From Sinorhizobium fredii NGR234 (GTDB taxonomy: Bacteria; Pseudomonadota; Alphaproteobacteria; Rhizobiales; Rhizobiaceae), in assembly GCF_000018545.1 (NCBI RefSeq), contig NC_012587.1:2822001-2886000 (forward strand): DNA of 64,000 nucleotides. The letters are read 5' to 3'. The number at the start of each line of letters is the position of its first letter. Positions within the stretch are counted from its first letter, which is position 1. Of this stretch, positions 9,313 to 18,734 are shown in pieces. A model generated the notes under the pieces. That model was given only the letters and a program-made list of their open reading frames with translations. It did no database searches and was not told where the DNA came from. The position numbers and the translations under genes are program-made.

Positions 9313-10308
9313 TCAGGCCGTGGCTTCCAGCACGATATTGGCGGCGCTTTCCTTGAGCTCGACCCCGAAGGCCCGCTGGTAGTGTTCGGCGACCAGCGCC
9401 CGCTCCAGCTCGTCGCACTTGTTGAGGAAGGTCACGCGGAAGGCGAAGGCGATGTCGCCGAAGATATAGGCGTTCTCGGCCCAGGTGATCACCGTGCGCG
9501 GGCTCATGACGGTCGAAAGATCGCCGTTGATGAAGGCGGCACGGGTGAGGTCGGCGACGCGCACCATCTTCGATACGGTCTCGCGACCCTTGTCGGCCGT
9601 AAAGCCCTTCACCTTGGCAGCGACGATGTCGACTTCCTTGTCGTGCGGCAGGTAGTTGAGCGTCGTCACGATCGACCAGCGGTCCATCTGCGCCTGGTTG
9701 ATCTGTTGCGTGCCGTGATAGAGCCCGGTCGTGTCGCCGAGTCCAATCGTGTTGGCGGTGGCAAACAGCCGGAAGGCCGGGTGCGGGCGGATGACGCGGC
9801 TCTGGTCGAGCAGGGTCAGGCGGCCGGAGGACTCCAGGACGCGCTGAATGACGAACATGACGTCCGGACGGCCGGCATCATACTCGTCGAAGACGAGCGC
9901 CACATTGTGCTGGTAGGCCCAGGGCAGGATGCCGTCCTTGAATTCGGTGATCTGCAGCCCGTCCTTGACGACGATTGCATCCTTGCCGACGAGATCGATA
10001 CGGCTGACATGGCTGTCGAGGTTGATGCGCACGCAGGGCCAGTTGAGCCGCGACGCGACCTGCTCGATATGGGTCGACTTGCCGGTGCCGTGATAGCCGG
10101 ACACCATCACGCGTCGGTTGTGGGCAAAGCCTGCAAGAATGGCGAGCGTCGTTTCCCGGTCGAACAGGTAATCGGGATCGAGATCCGGCACATAGGCATC
10201 GCCCTTCGAATAGGCAGGAACGCGCAGATCCGTATCAATACCGAAAGCCTCCCGGACCGAGATCGTCGTATCGGGGAGGTTGGAAATGTCGAGGTCAATC
10301 TTGCTCAT
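9313..10308 (-). CDS. cobS: aerobic cobaltochelatase subunit CobS
   Basis: CobS is the AAA+ ATPase partner of CobT; together they form the ring that drives cobalt insertion by CobN. The protein is 331 residues from the chosen start, matching the known CobS proteins starting [13 protein letters not shown]. Walker A is GYHGTGKST at residues 71-79 and Walker B is [11 protein letters not shown] around 137-146; sensor-type [10 protein letters not shown] follows. The start at 10308 is chosen because GGAG lies five bases ahead. A neighbouring ATG at 10311 would add one Met. It is the first gene of a cobS-cobT operon. Confidence 0.97.
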   Translation of the reverse strand: MSKIDLDISNLPDTTISVREAFGIDTDLRVPAYSKGDAYVPDLDPDYLFDRETTLAILAGFAHNRRVMVSGYHGTGKSTHIEQVASRLNWPCVRINLDSHVSRIDLVGKDAIVVKDGLQITEFKDGILPWAYQHNVALVFDEYDAGRPDVMFVIQRVLESSGRLTLLDQSRVIRPHPAFRLFATANTIGLGDTTGLYHGTQQINQAQMDRWSIVTTLNYLPHDKEVDIVAAKVKGFTADKGRETVSKMVRVADLTRAAFINGDLSTVMSPRTVITWAENAYIFGDIAFAFRVTFLNKCDELERALVAEHYQRAFGVELKESAANIVLEATA

Positions 10309-10384
10309 CATGTCTCCAGAGCGGCCGCCGGACGGCACCCGCGCATTCGCCTGCAAAAAGTGATTTCTGTCTTAATCCGCGTTG

Positions 10385-11014
10385 TTAGCAGAAACCAGCC
10401 TGTTTTAACAATTGATAGGCTTGAATCACGGCCCGAAAACGCTCCTCCGAGCCTCTGTCTCCGCCATTCGCATCGGGGTGGTGTTTCTTGACGAGATCCT
10501 TGTAGGCGGCCTTGATATCGGCGGAGGTCGCCGAGGCCGAAAGCCCGAGCGTTTCGAAGGCCTTGGCCTCGAGCGTCTTCAGCTTGCGCAACCGCGGTTC
10601 GTGCCGCGCCGACCGGGCTCGCGCCTCGTTGAAGAAGCCGAACGGATCGCGCATGCGCGCCTGGGCGCCGGCTGTGCCGGAGCGCATCTGTGATTGCGCC
10701 GGACCGTTGCGGGCGTTCTTGTTGACGCCGACCGTCCAGGTGGGGCGATGCCCGGTTACGGCTTCCTTCTGATAGCGCGAGATTTCCGTATCCGACAGCC
10801 CGGAAAAGTAATTGTATCCCTTGTTGTATTCCTTCACGTGCTCGAAGCAGAACATGAAATATTCGCCCTCGGCATTGCGGCCGACGGGAGCCCGATGCAC
10901 GCCCCTCTTGTCGCAACCGTCCCACTGGCACACAGGCGCAGTCGGCTCCACGCGCGCCTCTGCTCCCTTGGGGCGCGTGCGAATGCGATCGAAGTATTTT
11001 GAATCGAGCTTCAT
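10385..11014 (-). CDS. J-domain protein with C-terminal DnaJ domain
   Basis: This is a 209-residue protein with a J domain at the extreme C-terminus. The J domain carries KAFETLGLSASATSADIKAAYKD-type helix I/II sequence and the HPD tripeptide at about residues 179-181, which activates DnaK ATPase. The N-terminal half has a small cysteine-containing region (CQWDGC near residue 29 and FCFEH near 56) that may bind metal. There is no G/F-rich or classical zinc domain, so it is a specialised co-chaperone and not DnaJ itself. The ATG at 11014 gives the MKLDSKYF start; an in-frame ATG at 11023 is also possible. It is divergent from bolA. Confidence 0.88.
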   Translation of the reverse strand: MKLDSKYFDRIRTRPKGAEARVEPTAPVCQWDGCDKRGVHRAPVGRNAEGEYFMFCFEHVKEYNKGYNYFSGLSDTEISRYQKEAVTGHRPTWTVGVNKNARNGPAQSQMRSGTAGAQARMRDPFGFFNEARARSARHEPRLRKLKTLEAKAFETLGLSASATSADIKAAYKDLVKKHHPDANGGDRGSEERFRAVIQAYQLLKQAGFC

Positions 11015-11147
11015 GGCACCCATTATGGGGTTTGCGGCGAGTCACAACAAGAATTGACAAAGCGGAATGTTGCTGGCTTTGTGCGCGCATTTTGCATCGC
11101 CGGCGCCTTTTCGCGGCGCAAGAGCAACAGGAAAATGGGACGGAAGC

Positions 11148-11429
11148 ATGTCGCTGCAAAGCCGCATCGAAGAGAAGCTCGAGAAAGCCTTCCATCCCGA
11201 ACGGCTGATGGTGATCAACGAAAGCCATCTGCATGCCGGCCACCAGCCGGGCTTCGACGGCGGCGGTGAAACCCACATGCGCATCCGGATCGTCGCGAGC
11301 GCCTTTGCCGGCATGAGCCGCGTGGCGCGCCACCGGGCGGTCAACGACCTCCTGAAGCCCGAGCTCGATGCCGGCCTGCATGCGCTCGCGGTGGAACCGG
11401 CCGCGCCCGGCGAACCGACGCGCTGGTAG
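11148..11429 (+). CDS. bolA: BolA-family protein
   Basis: This 93-residue protein of the BolA/IbaG family partners monothiol glutaredoxins in iron-sulfur trafficking and affects cell shape and stress responses. The core is recognisable: HLHAGH near residues 27-32, the ETHMRIRIVA strand, and the RHRAVNDLLKPEL-DAGLHALAVEP helix-strand end with the conserved histidine. A GGACGGA ribosome site precedes the ATG. It ends two bases before the convergent corC gene. Confidence 0.92.
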   Translation: MSLQSRIEEKLEKAFHPERLMVINESHLHAGHQPGFDGGGETHMRIRIVASAFAGMSRVARHRAVNDLLKPELDAGLHALAVEPAAPGEPTRW

Positions 11430-11430
11430 G

Positions 11431-12738
11431 CTAAAGTCCCGCCGACTCTCCCTCGGCCGGACGAATACGCAGCTTGGTGATCCGGTTCTTCACCCGCTTC
11501 ATGACGATGAAGCGCTTGCCGTAGAAGGTGAAGGCCTGCCGCTCCTCCGGAATGCTCTTGGCTTCGTGGATGACGAGGCCCGCGACCGTGGTCGCCTCCT
11601 CGTCCGGCAGCGACCAGTCGAGCGCCCGGTTGAGATCGCGGATCGGCACGGACCCATCGACGACGATCGAGCCGTCGGCCTCCTGCCGGACGCCCTGGAT
11701 GTCGAGATCGTGCTCGTCGGCAATGTCGCCGACGATTTCCTCGAGAATGTCCTCCAGCGTGACGAGGCCCTGGACCTGGCCATATTCGTCGACGACGATC
11801 GCCAGATGCAGCTTTCGCCTCAGGAAGGCGTTGAGCTGGTCCTTGAGGTTGGTCGTGTCCGGCACGAACCATGGCTTCTGCGCGATCCTGACGATGTCCA
11901 CGGCATGCGGCTCGACGCCCGGCTCGGCAAGCGCCCTCTGCAGATCCTTGGAATGAACGACGCCGATGATGTTGTCGGTCGAGCCGCGCCACAGCGGCAG
12001 GCGCGTGAAGGGACTTCCGAGGATTTCCCGGACGCAGGCATCCGGCGGCTCCTCCGCGTTGACCGCCTGCATGGCGGTGCGGTGGATCATGATGTCTGAG
12101 ACCTCGAGCTCGCCGAGATCGAGGACGCCGCCGAGCCGGTCGCGATCCGCCTTGACCACCGCCCCTTCCCGATGCAGCAGGTCGACGGCACCCCGCAGTT
12201 CTTCCTGGGCGGAGAGCATCGGCCTGTCGGAAGAGAGATTCACGCCGAAGAAGGTCAGAAGACGCCTGACGATCGCGTTGATGAGCGCCGATATCGGCCC
12301 AGCGACCGCCACGAAACGCCTTACCAAAGGCGCCACGGCAAGCGCGAACCGGTCAGGAGAGGCGAGCCCCCAGCTCTTCGGCAGGACTTCGCAGAACAGG
12401 ACGAGCAGCACGGTCATGCTGAGGGTGGCGACCAGCACGGCGAGATTGCCGACGAGGCCGATCAAAAGGCTCGTCGTCAGTGATGTGGCGAGAATGGTGA
12501 CGAGGTTGTTGCCGAGCAGCAGCGCTCCAACCAGGCGGTCACGTCGCTCGATCAGCCGATTGACGAGCCCGGCGCGACGATAGCCGTTGCTCTCCAGCGT
12601 GTGCATGCGTGCCCTGGAGGCCGCGGTCAAGGCAGCCTCCGACCCGGAGAAGAATGCCGAAAGGAGCAGAAGACAGACGACGGCGAGGAGAGACAGCCAA
12701 TGGTCCGTCAAAAAGAGCCATACTGCCTCGGCGCTCAT
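11431..12738 (-). CDS. CNNM/CorC-HlyC family membrane protein with CBS pair
   Basis: This is a 435-residue inner-membrane protein with, in order, a DUF21/CNNM domain of four transmembrane helices (about residues 12-150), two CBS domains (about 205-335, including HSKDLQRAL and the EYGQVQGLVTLEDILEEIVGD region) and a C-terminal CorC_HlyC transporter-associated domain. Family members are linked to magnesium or cobalt efflux; calling them hemolysins is historical. The first four bases overlap the aroB stop codon, so it is the distal gene of an aroK-aroB-corC operon. Its link to chorismate synthesis is positional only. Confidence 0.93.
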   Translation of the reverse strand: MSAEAVWLFLTDHWLSLLAVVCLLLLSAFFSGSEAALTAASRARMHTLESNGYRRAGLVNRLIERRDRLVGALLLGNNLVTILATSLTTSLLIGLVGNLAVLVATLSMTVLLVLFCEVLPKSWGLASPDRFALAVAPLVRRFVAVAGPISALINAIVRRLLTFFGVNLSSDRPMLSAQEELRGAVDLLHREGAVVKADRDRLGGVLDLGELEVSDIMIHRTAMQAVNAEEPPDACVREILGSPFTRLPLWRGSTDNIIGVVHSKDLQRALAEPGVEPHAVDIVRIAQKPWFVPDTTNLKDQLNAFLRRKLHLAIVVDEYGQVQGLVTLEDILEEIVGDIADEHDLDIQGVRQEADGSIVVDGSVPIRDLNRALDWSLPDEEATTVAGLVIHEAKSIPEERQAFTFYGKRFIVMKRVKNRITKLRIRPAEGESAGL

Positions 12739-13865
12739 TGCGGATGCTTTTCCTTGAGGAACCCCAGCACCTCGGACGCCGGAACGTCATCGGCGACGAA
12801 GGACTGGCCGACCCCCCTCGTCAGGATGAAGGTGAGCCTGCCGCCCTTGACCTTCTTGTCCTGACCGATCGCCTCCATCAGCCGCTCGGCCGGCGGAAGG
12901 TCGCCGGGAATGTCGGCCATGCGCGTCGGCAGGCCGACGGCCTTGAGATGGGCTTCGACGCGACGGGCATCGTCCGGGCTTGCGAGGTTCATCCGGGCGG
13001 AGAATTCGTGCGCCAGCACCATGCCGATCGCAACACCCTCCCCGTGCACCAGCCTGCGGCTGTCATATTCGGTCGCGGCCTCCAGGGCGTGGCCGAAGGT
13101 GTGCCCGAGATTGAGGAGTGCCCGCAGGCCGTTCTCGCGCTCATCTGCTGCGACGACATCGGCCTTGGCCTGGCAACTGACCGCAATCGCCTCGATACGG
13201 GCCGCACCTCCGGCGAAGACCGCCTGCCAGTTGCGCTCGAGCCAGTCGAAGAACTCCGGCTTGTCGATGAGGCCGTATTTCGCGACTTCGGCATAGCCGG
13301 CGCGAAATTCGCGCGGGCTGAGCGTATCGAGCACCTCGGTGTCGGCAAGCACCAGGTCCGGCTGGTGGAAGACGCCGATCAGGTTCTTGCCGTGCGGCGA
13401 GTTGATGCCGGTCTTGCCGCCGACGGAGGAATCGACCTGTGCCAGAAGCGAGGTCGGAATCTGGATGAAGCGCGAGCCGCGCCGGACGATGCCGGCGGCA
13501 AAGCCGGTCAGATCACCGATCACGCCGCCGCCGAGCGCGACCACCGCGTCGTTGCGCTCGATCCGCGCCCCGAGGATCGCTTCGCACACCGGGATCAGAT
13601 GCTCGAAGCTCTTGGTTTTTTCGCCCGCAGGCAGGACCAGCGACACCGCCTCGATGCCGCTCTCCTTCAGGCTCGCCATCAGCGGCTCCAGATAGCGCGG
13701 CGCCACGTTTTCATCTGATATGACCGCCATCCTGCGGCCCTTGAGACGGGATGCGATTTCCCCACCTGCCGCGGCGATCAGGCCGGGGCCGATGAGAATG
13801 TCGTAGGACCGGTCTCCGAGGTTTACGCGGACTTTGCGCTCGGCGGGCGTTGCGTGGTTCGTCAT
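12735..13865 (-). CDS. aroB: 3-dehydroquinate synthase
   Basis: AroB converts DAHP to 3-dehydroquinate with NAD and a divalent metal, the second step of the shikimate pathway. The protein has 376 residues. Visible family motifs are the GGGVIGDLTGF NAD-binding segment, PTSLLAQVDSSVGGKTGIN, the metal-ligand segment EVAKYGLI, and the NLGHTFGHALE histidine motif. The ATG at 13865 is chosen because it overlaps the aroK stop by four bases (ATGA), the standard rhizobial arrangement. It overlaps corC in the same way. Confidence 0.97.
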   Translation of the reverse strand: MTNHATPAERKVRVNLGDRSYDILIGPGLIAAAGGEIASRLKGRRMAVISDENVAPRYLEPLMASLKESGIEAVSLVLPAGEKTKSFEHLIPVCEAILGARIERNDAVVALGGGVIGDLTGFAAGIVRRGSRFIQIPTSLLAQVDSSVGGKTGINSPHGKNLIGVFHQPDLVLADTEVLDTLSPREFRAGYAEVAKYGLIDKPEFFDWLERNWQAVFAGGAARIEAIAVSCQAKADVVAADERENGLRALLNLGHTFGHALEAATEYDSRRLVHGEGVAIGMVLAHEFSARMNLASPDDARRVEAHLKAVGLPTRMADIPGDLPPAERLMEAIGQDKKVKGGRLTFILTRGVGQSFVADDVPASEVLGFLKEKHPQ

Positions 13866-14449
13866 GGCATCTCGACCTTCTTGCAGTCGGCGATGGCGGC
13901 GAGGACCTCCTCGACCATCGTTTCCTTTTTCACGTCGCGCGACAGGACCACGAGATCGGCTTCGGCATAGACCGGGTAGCGGGCCCGCATCAGGTTCTCG
14001 AGCGTCTGCTTCGGGTTTTCCGTTTTGAGAAGCGGCCGGGTGTCGCGCTTGTTCACCCGCTCCCACAGCACCTCGAGATCGGCATTCAGCCAGACGGTCA
14101 GGCCGCCCTTCTTGATCTGCCGGCGGGAGCGCTCGTTGATATAGGCGCCGCCTCCGGTCGAAACCACGCGCGGCCCCGACCGCAGCAGCCGCTTCAGCAC
14201 ACGCGCCTCCAGCGCACGGAATTCCTCCTCGCCATAGGCGGCGAAAAGCTCGCTCACCGTCATGCGCGACACCCGCTCGATTTCATGATCGGAATCGACG
14301 AAGGGAACACCGAGCGCCTGGGCGGTCAGCCGACCAATCGCCGATTTTCCCGCCCCCATCAGGCCGATGAAAATGAGATTGCGCTTACCGAGAGTGAGTT
14401 TCGCCCGTTCGGCGAGCGTCGAAGAAGCCGGTTCGGTCACATCGTTCAT
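13862..14449 (-). CDS. aroK: shikimate kinase
   Basis: Shikimate kinase phosphorylates shikimate with ATP. The protein is 195 residues from the chosen ATG; an in-frame ATG 24 bases upstream is possible. Walker A is GLMGAGKS at residues 29-36, the shikimate-binding VDSDHEIE is near 55, the GGGAY motif is near 100 and the lid Arg-rich NKRDTRPLL region is near 137. It is the first gene of the overlapping aroK-aroB-corC operon and is divergent from the 49-aa membrane protein and xerD. Confidence 0.96.
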   Translation of the reverse strand: MNDVTEPASSTLAERAKLTLGKRNLIFIGLMGAGKSAIGRLTAQALGVPFVDSDHEIERVSRMTVSELFAAYGEEEFRALEARVLKRLLRSGPRVVSTGGGAYINERSRRQIKKGGLTVWLNADLEVLWERVNKRDTRPLLKTENPKQTLENLMRARYPVYAEADLVVLSRDVKKETMVEEVLAAIADCKKVEMP

Positions 14450-14604
14450 TAGCCGCCATAGTCCCCATTCCACTTCGGTATCGACAAATCGGCGGGGGGC
14501 GTCAAGTCGTCGCGCGGAGCGCCGCGACGCTTCTTGAACTTGCCGGACGAGCCGTTCATATAGATCACGGTCCGCATGGCGTCACCCGCGTACTGGAGAC
14601 TGAA

Positions 14605-14754
14605 ATGCCAACCCTCTTCCGGTTCCTGTTCTTCTGCGCCATCGTGGCCGGCATGATCTATGGAACCATGGTGGCGCTCGTCACCTTCGTCGAGCCGGTG
14701 GAGCGCGACGTCACGGTGCGCATTCCATCCGAACGGGTCAACAAGCCGCAATGA
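14605..14754 (+). CDS. 49-residue single-pass membrane protein upstream of xerD
   Basis: This small gene encodes 49 residues starting [20 protein letters not shown] and ending RVNKPQ. Residues about 5-28 form one transmembrane helix; the remaining 20 residues are charged and probably cytoplasmic or periplasmic. A GGAG ribosome site lies eight bases ahead. The stop overlaps the xerD start (ATGA), so the two are translationally coupled. Similar short proteins occur at this spot in other Rhizobiaceae as far as I recall, where they are sometimes mislabelled. Function is unknown. Confidence 0.75.
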   Translation: MPTLFRFLFFCAIVAGMIYGTMVALVTFVEPVERDVTVRIPSERVNKPQ

Positions 14755-15692
14755 CGGATCTTTCGGAAGCCCATCTCGAAGCTTTCCTGGAAATGATGAG
14801 CGCCGAGCGCGGTGCGGCGATCAACACGCTGCAATCCTACGAACGCGATCTCAGGGACGCGCTCGCCTTCCTGCGCTCGTCAGGGGCACGGCTCAACAGT
14901 GCGACGGCCGACGATCTGAAACGCTATCTCTCGCACCTGGCCGGCGAGGGCTTCAAATCGTCCTCGCAGGCGCGCCGGCTGTCGGCGCTCCGGCAATTCT
15001 ACAAGTTCCTCTATGCGGAGGGGCTGCGCGGCGATGACCCGACCGGCATCCTGGATGCGCCCAAGAAGGCGCGTGCCCTGCCCAAAACGCTCAGCATAGA
15101 CGACGTCACCCGACTGATCGGCCAAGCCGAGGCGGAAGCCGCCGCCGGCGGCGAGGACGCCTTCGCGCGGCTTCGCATGCACGCACTGATCGAGCTTCTC
15201 TATGCGACCGGCATGCGCGTCAGCGAGCTCGTCTCGCTGCCTGCGAGCGTGCTTGCGCAGAATGGCCGCTTCCTGGTGATCCGCGGCAAGGGCAACAAGG
15301 AACGGCTTGTGCCGCTGTCGCAGGCGGCGATCCGCGCTATGCGGACGTACGGCGACGCGCTGCGCAGGAGAGCGGCGGAAGCGGAGAGCCCCTGGCTGTT
15401 CCCCTCCTCCGGCAAATCCGGCCACCTGCCGCGCCAGGTCTTCGCCCGCGACCTCAAGAGTCTCGCCGCGCGCGCCGGTATCAGGGTCGCCGTGATCTCG
15501 CCGCACGTGCTGCGCCACGCCTTCGCCAGCCATCTGCTGGCCAATGGCGCCGACCTCCGCGCCGTGCAGGAGCTGCTCGGTCATTCGGACATTTCGACGA
15601 CACAAATCTATACGCATGTGCTGGAAGAACGGCTGCACGAGCTGGTGCAAAACCACCACCCCCTTGCCAAACAGGCGAAAAAACAGGATTAG
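14751..15692 (+). CDS. xerD: tyrosine recombinase XerC/XerD
   Basis: This site-specific recombinase resolves chromosome dimers at dif together with its partner. It has 313 residues with an N-terminal SAM-like core-binding domain (about 5-90) and the catalytic domain. The full catalytic set is present: R156 (ATGMRVSEL), K180 (GKGNK), H252 and R255 ([10 protein letters not shown]), H278 (LLGHSDIST) and nucleophile Y287 (IYTHV). The position next to aroK and accA is the usual rhizobial XerD locus, so this is a housekeeping enzyme and not a phage integrase. XerC remains an alternative name. Confidence 0.93.
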   Translation: MTDLSEAHLEAFLEMMSAERGAAINTLQSYERDLRDALAFLRSSGARLNSATADDLKRYLSHLAGEGFKSSSQARRLSALRQFYKFLYAEGLRGDDPTGILDAPKKARALPKTLSIDDVTRLIGQAEAEAAAGGEDAFARLRMHALIELLYATGMRVSELVSLPASVLAQNGRFLVIRGKGNKERLVPLSQAAIRAMRTYGDALRRRAAEAESPWLFPSSGKSGHLPRQVFARDLKSLAARAGIRVAVISPHVLRHAFASHLLANGADLRAVQELLGHSDISTTQIYTHVLEERLHELVQNHHPLAKQAKKQD

Positions 15693-15755
15693 GACCGGCG
15701 GGCAGGTTGGCTTTGCCGGACGGTCCTTGTCGCAAAACGATCGGAAACGCATCTC

Positions 15756-16709
15756 ATGCACAACTATCTCGACTTCGAAAAACCCATCTCTGATCTCGAG
15801 GGCAAGATCCTCGAATTGAAGAAGCTTGCCGGCGAAGACGAGAGCGTAAACACGTCCGACGAGGTCGCGCGCCTCGAAGGACGCGTCCGCGATGCGATGA
15901 TGGAGATCTATTCCAAGCTGTCGCCCTGGCAGAAGACGCAGGTCGCGCGCCACCCGTCCCGGCCGCATTTCCTCGACTATGCCGCGGAGCTCTTCACCGA
16001 GTTCACGCCCCTTGCCGGCGACCGCAATTTCGCCAATGACGATGCCATCCAGGCGGGCCTGGCGCGGTTCCGCGGCGCACCGGTTGCGGTGATCGGCCAG
16101 GAAAAGGGCAACGACACCAAGTCGCGCATCAAGCACAATTTCGGCAGTCCACGCCCCGAGGGCTACCGCAAGGCGGTCCGCGTCATGGAAATGGCCGATC
16201 GGTTCGGCCTGCCGCTGATCACGCTGGTCGACACCGCCGGCGCCTATCCCGGCGTTAACGCCGAGGAGCGCGGCCAGGCCGAGGCGATCGCCCGCTCGAC
16301 CGAAATGTGTCTCAACGTCAAGGTGCCGATCGTCACCGTCGTGATCGGCGAAGGCGGTTCCGGCGGCGCCATCGCCATCGCCACCGGCAATCGCGTCTAT
16401 ATGCTGGAGCATTCGATCTACAGCGTCATCTCGCCGGAAGGTGCGGCCTCGATCCTCTGGCGCGACTCGACGCGCGCCAAGGAAGCGGCCAGCAACATGA
16501 AGATCACTGCCGAGGACCTGAAGTCGCTCGGCGTCATCGACGGCATCATTCCCGAACCGGTCGGCGGCGCCCATCGCGATCCGCAGGCCGTGATCGGCCG
16601 CACCGGCACGGTCATTGCCGATGCGCTGAAGGAGCTGTCCGGGCGCAACGGCGACGAGCTTAGGGCGGATCGCCGGCAAAAATACCTGAATATCGGCCGG
16701 AATCTTTGA
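15756..16709 (+). CDS. accA: acetyl-CoA carboxylase carboxyltransferase subunit alpha
   Basis: AccA, with AccD, transfers the carboxyl group from biotin to acetyl-CoA to form malonyl-CoA. The 317-residue length is normal. Visible marks are the N-terminal [18 protein letters not shown] helix, [15 protein letters not shown] near residue 70, [34 protein letters not shown] and the [11 protein letters not shown] oxyanion segment near 205. The gene follows xerD by 63 bp and may be transcribed from its own promoter. Confidence 0.97.
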   Translation: MHNYLDFEKPISDLEGKILELKKLAGEDESVNTSDEVARLEGRVRDAMMEIYSKLSPWQKTQVARHPSRPHFLDYAAELFTEFTPLAGDRNFANDDAIQAGLARFRGAPVAVIGQEKGNDTKSRIKHNFGSPRPEGYRKAVRVMEMADRFGLPLITLVDTAGAYPGVNAEERGQAEAIARSTEMCLNVKVPIVTVVIGEGGSGGAIAIATGNRVYMLEHSIYSVISPEGAASILWRDSTRAKEAASNMKITAEDLKSLGVIDGIIPEPVGGAHRDPQAVIGRTGTVIADALKELSGRNGDELRADRRQKYLNIGRNL

Positions 16710-16738
16710 CCGGACGAGGCGGCGAACCGCGTTTCGCC

Positions 16739-16829
16739 TTAACCTTGGTCGGGATCCAGGATTAACCATTGCGATCAAGTTGCCACGCATGGCAACCGGA
16801 AATCGGGACTATGGCCAAATCTTGGCCAT
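16739..16829 (+). promoter_or_regulatory. TTAACC repeats and two small inverted repeats ahead of the L,D-transpeptidase gene
   Basis: The 269-bp gap holds TTAACC at 16739-16744 and TTAACCAT at 16762-16769, which resemble CtrA half-sites. They are followed by TTGCCA-CGCA-TGGCAA at about 16780-16795 and a perfect ATGGCCAA-ATC-TTGGCCAT at 16811-16829. These look like regulator sites. Which protein binds them is unknown, and the CtrA reading is tentative. Confidence 0.35.
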
Positions 16830-16978
16830 ATTCATGGGGTCATGAGAAACGGCCGTTCGCAGGGGGCGCCTGCACGGTTAAGATTTCGTGAAGAATAATG
16901 TCTTACTGATTCGTTGATGCCTCTTCTTTGCGGATGAGGTGTGCACGGATGGAATCTGGCTAAAACGGGCTTTTGCCA

Positions 16979-18388
16979 ATGCGTTTCAGGAATCTTGTCA
17001 TCACCACCGCCATCGCCGCCGGGCTCGCCGGCTGCACGAACGAAACGCTCGATTCGGTCAACCTCTCCTCCGTCAAGAACAAGACGGAATACCAGCTGTC
17101 CAGCAAGATGGTCAGCAAGATGAGCGAGCTGGGGATGCAGAAGACGTCCCCGATCCTCTTGCGCATATTCAAGGAAGAGGGAACGCTCGAGGTCTGGAAG
17201 GCGAATACGTCAAGCCGCTTCCAGCTTCTGAAGAGCTACAAGATCTGCGCCTGGTCGGGAAAGCTCGGCCCCAAGGTGAAGGAGGGCGACCGTCAGGCGC
17301 CGGAAGGCTTCTATCCGCTCTATCCGCACCAGATGAATCCCAATTCGAATTACTATCTGGCGATCAATACCGGCTTCCCGAACGCCTATGACAAGGCGAA
17401 CGGCCGCAGCGGCACGCATCTGATGATCCACGGCGCCTGCTCGTCGTCGGGCTGCTATTCGATGACGGACGAGCAGATCATCGAGATCTTCGCCCTGGCA
17501 CGCGACGCCTTCAAGGGCGGCCAGGAGAGCGTCCAGTTGCAGGCCTTCCCCTACCGGATGACCGCGGAAAACATGGCGCGCCACCGGGACAATCCGAATA
17601 TCGAGTTCTGGAAGATGCTGAAGGTCGGCTACGACCAGTTCGAGGTGACCAAGCGTCCCCCGCAGGTCAATGTCTGCGAGAGGAAGTACGTCTTCAACCA
17701 ACAGACCGACGGCAGCTTCAATCCATCCGGCCAGTGCCCGGCCATGTCGACGCCGCCGGCCCTGCAGGTCGCAATGGCGAACTTCGAGAAGGATTATCAG
17801 CGCGACTATCAGAAGTCGGTGAAGAAATTCGACGGCATGGTCTGGTACGAACCCAGCGAAGCGGAGCGCAAGGCGATCGTTGCCGAACAACGCAAGGGCC
17901 GCGAGTTGGCCTATGCGCCGACCGGCACGTCGCTCGACGCCGGCAAGCTGATGAAGGTGAGCGATCTCGAGAAGCGCCTCGCCGACCAGAAGGAGGCCGA
18001 AGAGGCCAAGCAGGCGGCACTGATCCAGAAGGAGGCGCTGGAGAAGGCGACGCGTGCCGGCAAGGCTGTGCCCGTGCCGCAGCAGAGCCCCATCGAACGC
18101 CCCGTCCAGCAGGCGGCGCTGCAGACGGCGCCTGCCCAGAAATCCTTCTGGAACCTGTTCTCGAAAAGCGAGCCGGCAGCGCCGGCAATCGCGCAGCCGA
18201 GCGCGGCCCCGGCGGCGGCTCAACAGCCCGCTGCGGCTCAGGAGCAACCCTCCACCGCTCCGCAGCAGGCGACTGCGCCGGCCGCGGCCAATCCGCAAGT
18301 GGCCACCGCCCCTGTAGCCGGCGGCGAGACGGCACCGGCGGAACAGCCGCCGAAGAAGCGCCCCTTCTGGAAGATCTGGGGCAATTGA
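16979..18388 (+). CDS. L,D-transpeptidase (YafK-like) lipoprotein with Ala/Pro/Gln-rich tail
   Basis: This is a murein L,D-transpeptidase-family protein of 469 residues, probably a lipoprotein: the signal MRFRNLVITTAIAAG ends in the lipobox LAGC. The YkuD-type catalytic domain covers about residues 50-220, with H151, C154 and C159 in the HGACSSSGCYS segment; C159 is the likely nucleophile. Residues about 270-360 are a Lys/Glu-rich helix, and the C-terminal 110 residues are low-complexity Ala/Pro/Gln ending KKRPFWKIWGN. Related enzymes make 3-3 cross-links or attach proteins to peptidoglycan. The stop overlaps the next gene by one base. Confidence 0.88.
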   Translation: MRFRNLVITTAIAAGLAGCTNETLDSVNLSSVKNKTEYQLSSKMVSKMSELGMQKTSPILLRIFKEEGTLEVWKANTSSRFQLLKSYKICAWSGKLGPKVKEGDRQAPEGFYPLYPHQMNPNSNYYLAINTGFPNAYDKANGRSGTHLMIHGACSSSGCYSMTDEQIIEIFALARDAFKGGQESVQLQAFPYRMTAENMARHRDNPNIEFWKMLKVGYDQFEVTKRPPQVNVCERKYVFNQQTDGSFNPSGQCPAMSTPPALQVAMANFEKDYQRDYQKSVKKFDGMVWYEPSEAERKAIVAEQRKGRELAYAPTGTSLDAGKLMKVSDLEKRLADQKEAEEAKQAALIQKEALEKATRAGKAVPVPQQSPIERPVQQAALQTAPAQKSFWNLFSKSEPAAPAIAQPSAAPAAAQQPAAAQEQPSTAPQQATAPAAANPQVATAPVAGGETAPAEQPPKKRPFWKIWGN

Positions 18389-18624
18389 TGCCGGCCGAGG
18401 AGCGGATCGTCTACGATTTGAGGGGGCTGAAATGCCCCCTTCCCGTTTTGAAGACGCGCAAACGCATGGAGACGATAGCGCCCGGCGCGCTCATTGAGAT
18501 CGAAACGACCGACCCCCTGGCGGTGATCGACATTCCGCACTTCTGCAACGAGGACGGACACCGGCTCGAGCAGGCAGCGTCGACCGCAGCCGGCCATCGC
18601 TTTCTCATCCGCAAGAAAGTGTAG
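18388..18624 (+). CDS. TusA-family sulfurtransferase-like protein
   Basis: This 78-residue protein has the TusA/SirA fold. The persulfide-carrying cysteine is C16 in the GLKCPLPVLKTR motif, which is the family CPxP signature. TusA proteins relay sulfur for tRNA thiolation and molybdopterin. The ATG overlaps the transpeptidase stop (TGATG), so the pair is coupled, although a functional link between them is not obvious. MnmA, a tRNA thiolase, lies elsewhere in this window at about 46 kb. Confidence 0.88.
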   Translation: MPAEERIVYDLRGLKCPLPVLKTRKRMETIAPGALIEIETTDPLAVIDIPHFCNEDGHRLEQAASTAAGHRFLIRKKV

Positions 18625-18734
18625 CCGATCCGCGCAGGCGCGACGCGCCTTTCATCCTCGCTCAGCCTCGGCCAAGCTGGGCTCCAAGCCAATCGGTATT
18701 CCTGCTATCCTGCCTCGGAGAGGCGGGCGGCAGG

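Noticed and set aside
6242..9382. Plus-strand open frame of more than 1000 codons opposite cobT and the phytase-like gene
   Set aside because: It is the complement of two well-supported genes. High third-position GC keeps antisense frames open. The product is Arg/His/Asp-rich low-information sequence without a ribosome site.
14751..15692. xerD-like gene as a phage or island integrase
   Set aside because: Its neighbours are aroK and accA, the usual chromosomal setting of XerD in rhizobia, and there is no attachment site or cargo.
14880..16790. Minus-strand frame of 636 codons opposite xerD and accA
   Set aside because: It fully overlaps two conserved genes and reads as shadow composition (Arg, Gly, Asp, His).
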